From assembly GCA_033239005.1 (NCBI GenBank), contig BSQZ01000035.1, forward strand, positions 3,675,501-3,739,500: a DNA stretch of 64,000 nucleotides, read 5' to 3'. This document shows positions 1 through 25,300 of this stretch, one piece after another; within the stretch, counting starts at the first letter, position 1; the number at the start of each line of letters is the position of its first letter. Position numbers and translations under genes: made by a program. Under the pieces are notes generated by a model. It had not been told where the DNA came from and ran no database searches. It saw only the letters and a program-made list of their open reading frames with translations. This stretch comes from Lamellibrachia satsuma (lineage: Eukaryota; Annelida; Polychaeta; Sabellida; Siboglinidae).

Positions 1-1
1 C

Positions 2-193
2 GATGCCTTTTTCGTAAACATGAATAAAAGCAGCGTTCCTGCGATTGTCCCTGAGCAGTCCGAGTCAGCATCCTTTGTTATGTTTGTGGAGATCCATAAT
101 GTTGATGTGCTTATCGCTAGTAACCAAGATGCTACTGTATTGTTGCCCACTGTTGGCACTCTGCTGTGGCCAAGTGCGATCGTGGTATACTGA
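2..193 (+). other. Open reading segment at the left edge, unassigned
   Basis: The frame is open from base 2 to a TGA at 191-193, about 63 codons. It includes an internal ATG at 20. I recognise no family. It may be a coding end that runs in from the left of the window, or chance. It does not resemble GPAA1, whose next upstream exon would be expected on this side. Treat it as unassigned. Confidence 0.15.
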
Positions 194-639
194 GTCTGAT
201 TCGGGCTCCGATTCACATGCATAACTGGCATGTAGGCCCTACTATCGGCAGCAGTTTCCCAGTTCCTCAACTCAAATGGCAAACCACGAATGTATAGGCT
301 GTGCTCAGTGTAGTTAATTCATATTTTTTTTCAAATAGACTACTAAATCTGGATGATTGCTGTTTTATCAAAGAAGCAATGTTTCAATGTATTACTTTCA
401 AAACGAATTGTTTTACTGAGTGCTATATCTTCTATTTTTATTTGTTGTATTGCTTTACTTTTAGTGGCACACATTCAGAAGTCATTGCAAACACTTTCAA
501 TTACTATTTCTCAACCATATTGGCAATCGTGCTGCATTTTAAATACAGACAGGCACAACTTGTGTTCAAGTCTGTAAAGGGACTGGCACAAAATTACATG
601 TGCAAACTATTTTAGCCTGTCTCGAGCATTTCAACATGA
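194..639. other. AT-rich DNA with no recognised gene
   Basis: A 104-codon open frame at 301-615 is rich in Phe, Tyr and Cys, has no recognisable motif and lies in AT-rich DNA, so I do not call it a gene. It sits just left of a LINE 3' remnant and could be older LINE sequence. Confidence 0.3.
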
Positions 640-824
640 AGTACGCAAACTAACGCCAAAGATGATCTGTACGTTCCAAAAGCACAAATACAAACCTTCA
701 AGAACTCAGCAGTCGTATTGGTGCAAAGATCTGGAACTCTCTTATCCCAGCACTACAGAATTGTAACTCTATAGATGCTTTTAAACCATGTTGTATGAAC
801 AATATCTTTGACAGGGAACAGTGA
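640..824 (+). mobile_element. 3' coding end of a non-LTR retrotransposon (LINE) remnant
   Basis: From 702 to a TGA at 822-824 the frame contains IGAKIWNSLIPALQN followed by DAFK. The arrangement 'G-x-K-[LI]-W-N-S-L-P .. F-K' is the usual C-terminal motif just after the reverse transcriptase domain in CR1/L2-type LINEs. Upstream coding sequence is missing or decayed, so this is a dead 5'-truncated copy. The AT-rich stretch from 825 to about 1055 is probably its 3' UTR. Confidence 0.5.
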
Positions 825-1057
825 CATGCGAGACCACAAACTTTTTAACTGTGCTATTTTACTTAACTTATTATATTTTACCCATATATTTCTCATATCG
901 CTGAACTATACACTTTACTCAACTTATTTGAATAATTCTTTTATAACTACTGCATTTTAGAATATGCTCTCATTTGTTATTATTTAATCTTAAGCTGTAC
1001 TGTATTTACTTGTATTTTTAGGGACCGTTCCAAATTGTTGACATTTGCCTGTTCGTA

Positions 1058-2720
1058 GGGGAAGGCAGTGTTATTTGAGCCAGTTTTCATTCTTTTTGAT
1101 ATGTAGGACACAATCATATTCCTGTGTCAAAATTGTGTTTACAGCTGTACTCGCATAAACTATGATTATTAGTAGATCATTTTATACCAAGATAATATAC
1201 CTAGTTTACGTAGATAATTATATTTAGTTGATTCAAATAGAGTTGGTAAGCTGGCCCAACTAACACTTAGATTGGGGTAAATTGAGCCACAGTGTAGCAT
1301 AAGTAGGGTGAATGCTTTATTTGTATAACTTACGCAGGGCTTGTACTAAAATTTCATAACTTGACAAACACATCTACCCAATGGGCACAACACGTCTCTG
1401 ACAAGTCTACACGCTTAATTAATAAGTCGGCACAATTAATGTTGAGTTATGGGCCAATTGCAACCAGTGTACCTAACTGCTAATATATTACATTGTAGCT
1501 ATCCGATGTCCCAGTTTGCTCGGAAAAATGAATTCTTTGATGTATTTTGGGGTAAAGAACACTCGTCTTCATTCTTTAGCCACTGCACAACTAACCCTCC
1601 CTTGGGCCTTGGGTGGCTCAACCAGCCCTGTTTCGACAATTAAACTTTTTTAATTTACTTCTCATTACTGCGCGCAGTGATGTAAATTATTTCCACCCCT
1701 GTACACAGGTTTGTTTGATTTAAATCATTGATTTAAATCACTCCAAAAACATCATTGATTTATGATTTTTTTTTACTTCCGTTTTTTATCGCTGATTTAT
1801 ATGAATTTAACACAAATAATTGTTTACAAGCGTTGAGATCAACAAAGTTTTGTATGTTTTTAATACAAAACACAAAGTGCGCACAATTGTCACCAGATAG
1901 CCTGATAGTCAAATATTTTATGACATTGTGTATGTTTGAGCTATTCCCTTTCTGAATGCAGTGAAGCCACAGAAACTTGTCTTCCAGAGGAAGTATCTTT
2001 TCAACACAGAAGCACTGAGTTAAAGTCCACTTATAGCTTGTGCTAGTTGTTACCAATTCAGTATGTTTACTCAGTTGTTTAATACTGTACCAATTTGTAT
2101 TCTGGTTAGAGACCCTTAGAGTACACAGAGCCCTGGACAGGTGCTAATCCACCCTATAGGCAAAAATAATTACCACTGCTACAGCCACAGACACACAGCA
2201 TACTTTCCTTTCCAAGACAGATTATGCAACTACAGGGGGTGAGGCCTTATGGACATTGTCTAATGTCTTTATATAAGCAAAAATCATGTACCCTCAGTTA
2301 AGACAAGAACCCAGATCGATTTGAATATAACATGTTTGAAAGAGATTACAAATTGAAACAGCTAAATAAATATCTATATACCAGATTAAAAAATAAATAA
2401 ATAAATCCGATTTAAATAAAAAATAAGATTTTTTCAAACCTGCCTGTACATAGTTAAACTATTTGTAGGTTCACAGAAAATAAAGTCTGGTCACATGCAT
2501 TGATAGTTTACACACCACCAGAATTAAGCACAATCACCAAAAGTTTCAAAAAACATACTTTTAACCCAAATGTTTTACCATTGTGACAAATGGCACGTCA
2601 ACTGTGTTTAAATGACATGTTCAATCACTAGGTGGTACCATGTAACTGTCGCTGCTGTAGTTTCCTTGGAAACATGGGTGGCTCAACTAACCCAGTGGCT
2701 CATCTAACACTGCCTTCCCC
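1058..2720. mobile_element. DNA transposon with TIRs, flanked by TA, non-autonomous
   Basis: The left end reads GGGGAAGGCAGTGTTA and continues with T-rich sequence then TGAGCCA. The right end is its reverse complement, TAACACTGCCTTCCCC, preceded by TGGCTCA. Both ends are bordered by TA (1056-1057 and 2721-2722), which fits a 2-bp TA target duplication. The interior has no transposase and contains a younger insertion at 1706-2442. A second left end of the same family begins at 59538. The TA target suggests a Tc1/mariner/pogo-type element, but the superfamily is not certain. Confidence 0.7.
1698..2450. mobile_element. hAT-type non-autonomous element (1706-2442) with perfect 8-bp target duplication
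   Basis: The element begins CAGGTTTGTTTGATTTAAAT and ends TTTTTTCAAACCTG, an imperfect TIR. It is bordered by identical 8-bp direct repeats CCTGTACA at 1698-1705 and 2443-2450. Eight-base duplications with ends starting CA fit the hAT superfamily. The 737-bp body has no transposase. Related copies lie at 13100-13441 (short form) and 61401-62213 (lacking its 3' end). It is nested inside the 1058-2720 element. Confidence 0.8.
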
Positions 2721-3484
2721 TACTAATTCTCATATCATATGGAATTAGTACTTTGAAATGTTGTTCATCAGGGTGAAAAATATGTATCGATATAACAATG
2801 ACACATTGCATGTATATAGGACATAACAATAGTAAACTTCAGAATACGTTTACAAACATTAATCTCTAATAATTATTTTAAAGCAGATAAACCAGACAAT
2901 GAACAAGTTTTGTTACTATTTTTAGCACCTTCATTGCTTGTTTTACTGTTGTATGCCAATGAATGACACAACATTATTGCACAAAATGTACTCCTAAATA
3001 CTATTTAGCCTTTTTCTAAAAGGTCGAAAATAAATCATGACAATCTATTGATTTTTATGGTGCACATTTTTTTTTCCCGCTTCGACTAGCAGCAAAAGCA
3101 GGAACTTGTCATAGATTTTAATGTTGTCTATAAAAAATTAGAATTTAAGTTTGAAAAGTTAAATTCAGTTTCAAAACACCGATTCCATGGATTCTGCCTG
3201 TTTTCCACGATCACGGAATTTCCATTCGAAAAAAGGTAAATTTCAAACCATTGATTCCGTGAATTCTGTTTGTTTTCCACGATCATAGAAAATGGATGTC
3301 CTTATACTATATTATGAAGAAAGAAAGAAAAATGTACTAATGCTGTGATGTACCAGTACAAATGTATCTGAAAGAGATATAACAGTTTAATTTGGCCACC
3401 ACTTTGAAGTGGGATGACTGCGTGACACATGATCTCTACTGACATTACATGATTGGTCACATGACTTGTTTTTACATGTTGCAG
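2721..3484. other. GPAA1 intron tail, no gene recognised
   Basis: AT-rich intron sequence. Two imperfect copies of a short segment containing GATTC-C-TG..TTCTG-CTGTTTTCCACGATCA start near 3180 and 3258, about 75 bp apart. The stretch ends in the acceptor TTACATGTTGCAG just before the exon at 3485. Confidence 0.5.
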
Positions 3485-16968
<13,484 letters not shown>

Positions 16969-17094
16969 CACAACATGGCACATGCTGCTACTAACAGATG
17001 CCAGGTAGTTTGATTTACAACACTGCTTTTGCAGGCAATCGTCTTCATACCACATCTTCCTTCTACAGCCAGACTTTGTGGAGTCAGCTCACTA

Positions 17095-17395
17095 ATTGCG
17101 TAGGATTGAACATAACGTGGCACACTGATTGCACTGGACATGGCTCACTGATTGCACAGGACATGACTCGTTCATTGCACAGGACACGGCTCACTGATTG
17201 CACAGGATATGACTCACTGTTTTACAGAACACGACTTGTTCATTATAAAAGACCATGGCTCAGTGATTTTACAGCACACAGCTCACTCATTACAAAGGAC
17301 ATGGCTCAGTGTTTGCACCTCACACAACTCAATGATTTCACAGGACACTGACTCACTCTTTATAAAGGGCATGGCTCACTGATTCCATTTTTAAG
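17095..17395 (+). repeat. Minisatellite, unit about 24 bp
   Basis: Around eleven or twelve diverged copies of a unit like CATGGCTCACTGATTGCACAGGA. It lies in the probable GPAA1 3' UTR. Confidence 0.85.
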
Positions 17396-17789
17396 GTCTG
17401 AAGCATATCTGTCAACAATATTTGGCATCACCAATATCTTCTATGAATGAGTGATACAGTAAAACCACATGCCTTGGTTTTTGGCTGGATTAACAAAACT
17501 TGCAGAGTGGGGAATCACAGAATTGAAGCAATTTAGAGTGTCAAAGATTTGTTCACAAAAACATTTGGATTACTGTATAAAATGCTTTACTGAAGAACAG
17601 ACTAACAAGGTTTCACTGCAGTGTCATTAAGACAACAATTTATCACATAGAACTATTCAGGTAGTTTTGCTTTTCAGTTAGAGCATGGCTGGAGTGGAGC
17701 ATCAACAGTATATAGAGATCTCTGTAGGTGTTTTGTTATATAATAATTGGATGTTTTGGGAAGATGTTTCGGGGAATTGTAGAAAAAAT

Positions 17790-17818
17790 AATAAAAACTG
17801 TTCAGTAACATTTTTATT
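17790..17818. promoter_or_regulatory. Opposed poly(A) signals for GPAA1 and FAM210A
   Basis: AATAAA on the + strand at 17790-17795 and AATAAA on the - strand (TTTATT at 17813-17818) lie 17 bases apart. They would give 3' UTRs of about 0.8 kb for GPAA1 and 1.2 kb for FAM210A that overlap slightly. AATAAA is common in AT-rich DNA, so this is a suggestion only. Confidence 0.3.
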
Positions 17819-19008
17819 ATGTACATGTGTATAGCAAGTACACGGTATGTCCATTGTACAGTTCACTACAGCTTATCCTGTGAACAACTGCAATGCATTC
17901 TGCACAGAGCCCAAGTTAGCTAGTCAGAGCTAGGATGGTATCCAATGTATAGCAAGTACTTCGAAACTACACCATTGTATGGCACACTGAAACTTTTGCA
18001 ACCATTATCTGCACTGCAAGAACATTCATGGCACAACAGTTCCTTCCTTGCCACTTTCACATCTACACGTCCACAACTGTTGGCAGTTGTGGTACACATA
18101 GAAATGTACAACTGTACAAAACTATCTTGCTAATACATCATTGGAAAATGAACATGCTTTTGAAATATGTGGCAAGTTGCTTTTCAAAGGACAAGCTTTT
18201 TAGGCAAAGAACAGATTGTAGATGTCTGCTTTTAATAAACATGATTTACTGAATGTCTAAAAGTCATCTATACTAAATTATGTATTTATGAAGAAGTAGT
18301 ATTAACATTTTAGTTATTGTTGATGTATACAATGTATGTCTACACAGAGTTATTACTAATTACAGTAACATCTTTGCATTTAAAAAAATATTGTAACTTG
18401 CAAAAATATCATAAGCCAAAATATTTTTTTTTAAATCACCTACATTATGTTATGCGTCCACATCTGTATGCAACATGTTTGTGTACACAGAAATACATTC
18501 CAGAGTACCCTATGCCTTTAAAATACTTCACAAGCCCATAGACTGAGACAGCATATTTCAACAAATATTAAATGACTTGTCAGAAAGAAAGGTGCCTTAT
18601 TTTATAGCAATAACAATAGTAGTTATTTAGAGGTACATATGTTGGTTCTTTCAATCCATCTTCAGATATACTATTTAAGTAATCTTGTTAACTTAATAAA
18701 TAATGCATGGCAAACTGGCAAGATGTCATGCCATTTAATTTAAGAACTACTGCAAAATAAAGGAATTTACTTAACAAATTCAATCTCAAAAACAATCCCA
18801 ATTATGCAGCACACAGCAGCATTAAAAACATGTAAAATACAGATTAGTAACTGGCCAACAAGAATGAAGACAACAACAATCTGGTACTCTGAAATGTTGT
18901 TAACGCTACACATAATTATGAACGAATGTTGAATCATGACTTGTCAGTCCAAAGGTAATACCATTCCCCATAATGAACCTTGATGTGTTGCCATGACAAC
19001 TGACACCC
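17819..19008 (-). other. Probable FAM210A 3' UTR
   Basis: No coding sense on either strand. The stretch is AT-rich and runs from the FAM210A stop codon to the opposed poly(A) signal. Open frames of 60-75 codons on both strands here have no recognisable motif. Confidence 0.35.
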
Positions 19009-19372
19009 TCACTTTTTACGTACTTTTTTCTGCATACTGTCCACATGATCTTTGGTCTTCTCCTTAATTTTGTCCCGTACATCCTCCGCCCGATCCTTCA
19101 TGTTACCCGCCTTCTCCTTCATCTGGCTGCGTCCTTCTTTCATGAGGTTGCGGATGGAGTCTCCCTTCGGCACTGGCCTCATGTATCCGAGTTGACGTAG
19201 TTGCCTCACTGTCCAGTGTGTGCCTCCGATGGTGACTGTGTAGCGCGCTGGTGTTGCAATCTTGTAGAGTAGGTATGCTACAGCCACATCACCAACTGCA
19301 GGGTTACTGAAAGCCTTGAGGACACTCTCCCCCACCCCCAGGTACTGCAGAAGGGGGATGACATCAATACCC
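19009..19372 (-). CDS. FAM210A: FAM210A last coding exon
   Basis: On the - strand the acceptor GTTTGCAG ends at 19373. The split codon AC|G makes Thr207, followed by GIDVIPLLQYLGVGESVLKA and KIATPARYTVTIGG. These are the core of DUF1279. The tail from about residue 280 (EGRSQMKEKAGNMKDRAEDV onward, ending QKKVRKK) is charged and heptad-like. The stop is at 19009-19011. Confidence 0.93.
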
Positions 19373-22300
19373 CTGCAAACATAAGACATAAGTAGCAGGG
19401 GACACAGATTAGGGGTAATCACATGGGGTTTCTCTTCTGTCATCAGCATTCTTGTCGGTTATTTTAAGCTGAAAGATCGAGCTAATCCATTCCGGATCAG
19501 TGTTACCTGAGCTGCGTTGAAATGAGGGCTCACAAACAGTCACTGATTTGAACAAATAATATCATAATTTCAAAATGAAAAGTACTGAATACAGATAGCA
19601 CTGTCATTTGTTAACTGGTGTTTTTATAATGCATTTGGTTCATAAGTTTTCTAGGAAAGTGTTTGTTTGAAAGGCCATCAGACTAGCGTGAATAAGTTTT
19701 CTCACATCATAACACCTTCAATAATGTTTATTATTATGCAAGTGATTGACTAGTGTTTAGGTTAAGCAACGCCGTTTCTTAGTTATGTAGCTCCAATCCT
19801 GGAACAGAGTATAAGTGTTAAGACCTGGGGTCAATTAATTTTTTTCAATTCAAATTACATAAGTCATGTAAACCAGTTATTTATTCTAATTCAATTAAAT
19901 TTACTGTCAAAAAGGATCAATTCAATTCATTTTTATTCAATTCAAATTCATTTTACAAATTTGCAACACCAGAATATATACCTGGTAATCAGTTACTATC
20001 AAGTCATCATTGGTATACCAAATTACCCTTTCCCCAGTCTCACATACTCGAACAGTGAGCACAACCTCAAGCATCTGTCAGTGAATATTACAGCATTAAT
20101 TGTAAGTGGAAGTAAATCTTAAGAGTACATATTTTGTTCTTTCTACATGTAAACGTATATTGAAAAATGTATTTTTTTCATTTTCGTTCAATGCATTCAA
20201 TTCAAATTCAATTCTGAATTGACTCCAGGTCTGACAGTGTTATACCTGTAATGTTGATTTTCTTTTAATCACAATTAGTACAATAAGTTTATTCACTACT
20301 ATGATGTTTTGACAATGACTCGCTGCCTTCTTCAGGAACTGAATAATGGGACGACTTAGTTATTCTGCTCACCAGATGGTACAGCAACCAGGCTGTTTCT
20401 GTTGTGATGGCCTGTGATTGTTGATTTATGTTCTACTGTTGTGATAGTCTTTGGTTGCTTACTTATGTTCTACTGTTGTGATGGTCTGTGATTGCTGACT
20501 TATGTTCCACTGTTGTGATGGTCTGTGGTTGTTGACTTGTGTTCTACTGTTGTGATGGTCTAAAGACTCTCAACCTTTGTGTGCTCCTCGAGTCTTGTTC
20601 CAAATGTTCTCTATTTCCCCAACGTAGGGGTTTAAAACTCTTACATGGGATCTGGTATGTCTTTCTAAGTACTGTTCTCCACATTGTCCTTTAGATGCAT
20701 TATACTACCACTAGTTTTCTGAGATTTAGTGGTCTTACAGCTGAAGTGATATCACGTTTTAATATATCTTGTCACTAGGTTCTGTCACCCCTGTTACATA
20801 TATGGAATGGTGACCATGCCTTTGGATTTTTAAGTGTTCTTATCTTTTCTTTGAATTCTTTCCTTGGTCTTTTCCTTCTGACTTTGTTGTTCTTTCATAT
20901 TCTCTATGTTTTAATTTGGGTACCAACAAATTCTAGAAGAAGGCAGCTGGCAGTTGTCGAGACATCGTAGTAGCATAAACATTATAGTTGTGATTAAAAG
21001 AAATTCTGTATTATACTATTCTCCCAACTTGGTAAACATTTCCTGTCCACACGAAAATACCCCATTTATGACTTTGTAAAGTAATATTATTTAAGAAACA
21101 AATAACATTCTTAGGTACAAAAGTATGTTGTGATTATGGATGATCTCAATACATTGATGTAGGACACTACACAAAACCATGGGTAGAACTACCCCCTAGT
21201 GGAACTTGCTACCAGACAACAACCAGCATCGCAGAACCCCAACAATTTAAGCAAGCTCTAACCCACTCGCCAGTTCCAAGTAAATACGACTAAGCGTTTT
21301 TGCATACACATCCTTGACCGTTTGACTCTTTACGAGTATTTTACACAAGACAAACTAAACTTTATTGCAGTGGAGATCAATTGTGACATTGTTGCATCGA
21401 TAAATGAATGCCACAACATCAATGCTCCCTGAACACCCGATTACTGAAGAATAAAACACTTTCCATTTCCATTGTTGGCTACATCACGACACATGACTAT
21501 GACATTATGTGTATCACAGAGACGTGGCTTGGTAGTGACTTTGATGCTAACTGCATTTGACCTTCGCCGACATTCATATATCCGCCATTTTTAAAGATGG
21601 TGCCTGTCAAAGCCTATTATTCCATATATCAAGAACTACATAACGTAGAACCACAAAGTTTATGTCAAAATATAGGTTTGTTTGATGCAGTGATTTCAAA
21701 TATATTAATTTTGACCTTCGTTGACATTCAGATATCCACCATTTTGACAGATGGCACCTGACAAAGCTTGTTATCCGCATATCTTAAGAACTACATCACC
21801 TACAGCTATACAACTGATATGAAAATATAGGTTTTTGGATGCATCTCGCTTACACCGAGTGTATAACCTCTCAACTAGAAGCTGCAGCTTTGTCATTTGA
21901 AGAGTGGTAAAAAAAGAGAGAAGAGCGAAGTCCGCAATTCCAGTTCTGGCAGCTTGTGCTGAAGATAGAGTTGGATGTGATGACATGGGACAGAGCCATC
22001 CACGAAGGCAATTTCATTCTCTACATGCACACCTTGACGAAACTACAATGGCTCTTCCACTCACCTGACCACTACAACTATGCCCGTGCTGTTGCCATTC
22101 GTCTACGGGATATAGGAACACTACAAGTCAAACACACGTGTTCAGAACATTTTGCGAAGGCAAGTTCACACTCAACTAGACACATCGACCGTTCTCCTGG
22201 ATGCCATTGGACGAAATTCACGAACAGAACAATGCCTGCGTGAAAGAAGATGGGGGAGCAGTCAGCCTTACTGAGAAGCCAGCGGCATTACTGAGGTGGA

Positions 22301-25300
22301 TGGTGGCTGGACCAGAAATGGCCCGGGTTATCAATGAGTTTCTCAGTGGATTGGAAAAGACAGAAGCTGCATCTCAACCCAGTTGCCATGAGGACAAGCC
22401 AGGTAAAATAATAATGTGTGGTTTCATATAGCGCCATTTGCTGCCTAATGAAAGTGCTCATTACTCCATTATCTTATCACAGCAAGTTGTCTTGGCTTGT
22501 ATTACAAAGAGTGTATGTGGGTGAATGGGCATGGAAAATAAAACCCCTGCTTGTGAACATCCTTTATGTGCACATTCTATGCAATTAAGATATACATCTA
22601 TTCTAGCTTCATCTATCCTTCTTGTGGCTACTGCTTTTAACAGTGGTCCTTACCAGAATGCTGTTTATCTTTTTTAGGCACGAAGGCAGCTTTCATCAAA
22701 TATGTGAAGTCTGATCACAACAATGAAGAAGATGGGCAACCCTTTCTGGGATACCAGTGGAGATCTCCTATGTCATGTAATGGGATCGTTATAACTGGTG
22801 CATTGTACAGCTACTTACTACAGTGTAGCTCTTTCACCATTTTGGAGTAATAAGTTATGTTGTCTTCCGGTCGAATTTGAGTAGCACATGTCTAGTGTTC
22901 CCAGTCCTAATTAAACAAGCAATATGCTGCTTCATAAAGCATAACATGGTGTCAGAAGACAAACTACACAAAGTTATACTGGTGTAGGATGTGTTGGTCG
23001 GAAAAAAACGGTGTTGGTGAAGTTTGAAGTGACGACAGTCGAGTCACACTGTCAATGGCTGAAAAATGGAATTTTTCAAGCCACCAAGTAGTATTGCGTT
23101 CGATGCCTGCAATTTGGATGAGGCGTGGAGAAGTTGGGAGCAGCAGTTTAGGACATTTTACACAGCGTGTGAATTGAACAAAAAGCCTAATGCTGTCCAA
23201 GTGGCCATACTACTACACACTGCTGGACCAGAGGCCCAGGAAGTATTCAACCAGTTTGAGTTTAGACCAGCAGGACCTGCTAACATCCCACCAGCAGAAG
23301 ATAGAGACAACTGGGAAACAGTGCTAGACAAATTCCGTCACTACTGCAAGCCACGTAAAAATACAGTTTACGAACGATATCGTTTCTGGTCTCGCAATCA
23401 AGGCAATGGGGAACTACTAGATCAGTGGATCAAAGACTTGAGAATGAAAGCTAAATTGTGTGAATTTGGAGACCAGGAGGATCTGATGATTCGTGACAAG
23501 ATAGTGTTCAGCGTCAATGACGAGCGTGTTAAAGAGAGACTTTTGAGAGAGTCCGAGCTGTCGCTAGCTAGGGCATTAGATGTGTGCCGCGCAGCCGAGA
23601 CGACAAGGGCGCAACTGAAGGTCATGGCGTCTGAAGGAAAGCCAGAAGCTAAAGTGAGTGTAGTGAAGCAGAGATCTCGTTCAAGCACGTTTAGCAAGGG
23701 CTCCCATGCAGGTGGCAGGGGTATTAAAGGAACTAACAATGACACTAAGAGTAGGTACAAATGTGCACACAAACCACGGGCTACACAGGGAAGCATTCAG
23801 TGCAAATTCTGCAGCAGGTCACACCCACCAAAGTCATGCCCTGCGTACGGCAAACAGTGTAACCGTTGCAAGGGGTGGAACCATTTCGCGGTAACGTGCG
23901 AACACCACCGCACTGCTACAGTCGATAGCAAGGTGCGGATGATGAACAATGAACAAAGTGAGAGTAATGAATGCCTGTATCTGGGTTCGTTATTCTTGGA
24001 CGTACATGCACACAATACTCATGATGATGACTGGATGACAAAGATGACTATTGGCAGCCAGCAGATAAGCTTCAAGTTAGACACTGGCGCACAGGCAAAT
24101 GTGTTGCCTATGACGATTTACGAGACAATAAAGCCGAATGTAGCTTTGCAGCCTACAAAGACGATACTGTCAGCATTCGTGAATGACATCAAAGTGAAGC
24201 CAGCTGGAACGGTCAAACTTCAGTGCATACCAGAGAACGCGGATAAACCGACACTGATCGAGTTCTTTGTTACTACGCACACCAATGTACATGGATGTCG
24301 AGCGTGTGAGTCATTAGGACTTGTCAAACGAGTGTGCGAGGTGTCGCATGAGAAGCCACTAACGAGTGACATTCTGATGAAAGCATATGAAGATGTGTTC
24401 ACTGGAGTTGGAGAACTTGAACACCCGTATCTGAAAGAAGACGTACAGCCGGTAGTCCAGGCAACCTGGAAACTTCGATACACCAGAGTGGAAAGTTTGA
24501 AGAAGTCTCTAGACAAGTTAGAGAGGGACGGAATCGTCGCAGATGTAGAACAACCTACATCATGGGTGAATAACTTGGTTATTACGGAAAAGCGGAATGG
24601 ATCGCTGAGATTATGTCTTGACCCGAAACCACTCAATCGAGCGATTAAGCGTGAACAGTTCGAGATCTCGACACCTGAGGATGTGCAGTCGCGTCTAGCT
24701 GGAAAGAAAGTGTTTTCAGTGATAGATATGTCGATGGCGTGCTGGCACGTCAGACTGTCGGATGAGTCCAGTTACCTCTGCACGTTCCACACGCTATGGG
24801 GCCGCAAAAGGTTCCTGCGCATGCCGTTTGGCATTAGTTCAGCTAGTGAAGTACTACAGAAGCGCATGCAACTAACGTTTGGTGACATCAAAGGAGCGTA
24901 CGTGATAGCTGACATCATCATCGCGGGCGATGATGAACAAGATCACGATGCCATCATGTGTGCTGTCTTCCAGAGGGCAAGAGAACGAAACGTGAAGTTC
25001 AACTCGTCAAAGGTGCAGTTGAAAGTCAATGAGGTGCTGTACATGGAACATGTAGTATCGGAAGCAGGCCTCAGCCCAGACCCTAGCAAAGTAAGAGCTA
25101 TCGTCGACATGCCACTGCCTGAGGATAAGCGCGCAGTCCTGAGGTTTTTGAACATTGTGAAGTATCAGGCAAAGTTCATCCCGCGAGAGTCGCACATCAC
25201 TGGTCCTCTACGTGCGCTGCTGAAAGAGGACGCGGTGTGGTGTTGGACACAAGAGCATACAAATGCAGTGAATGAGGTGAAGACAATTCTAAGCAGTTTG

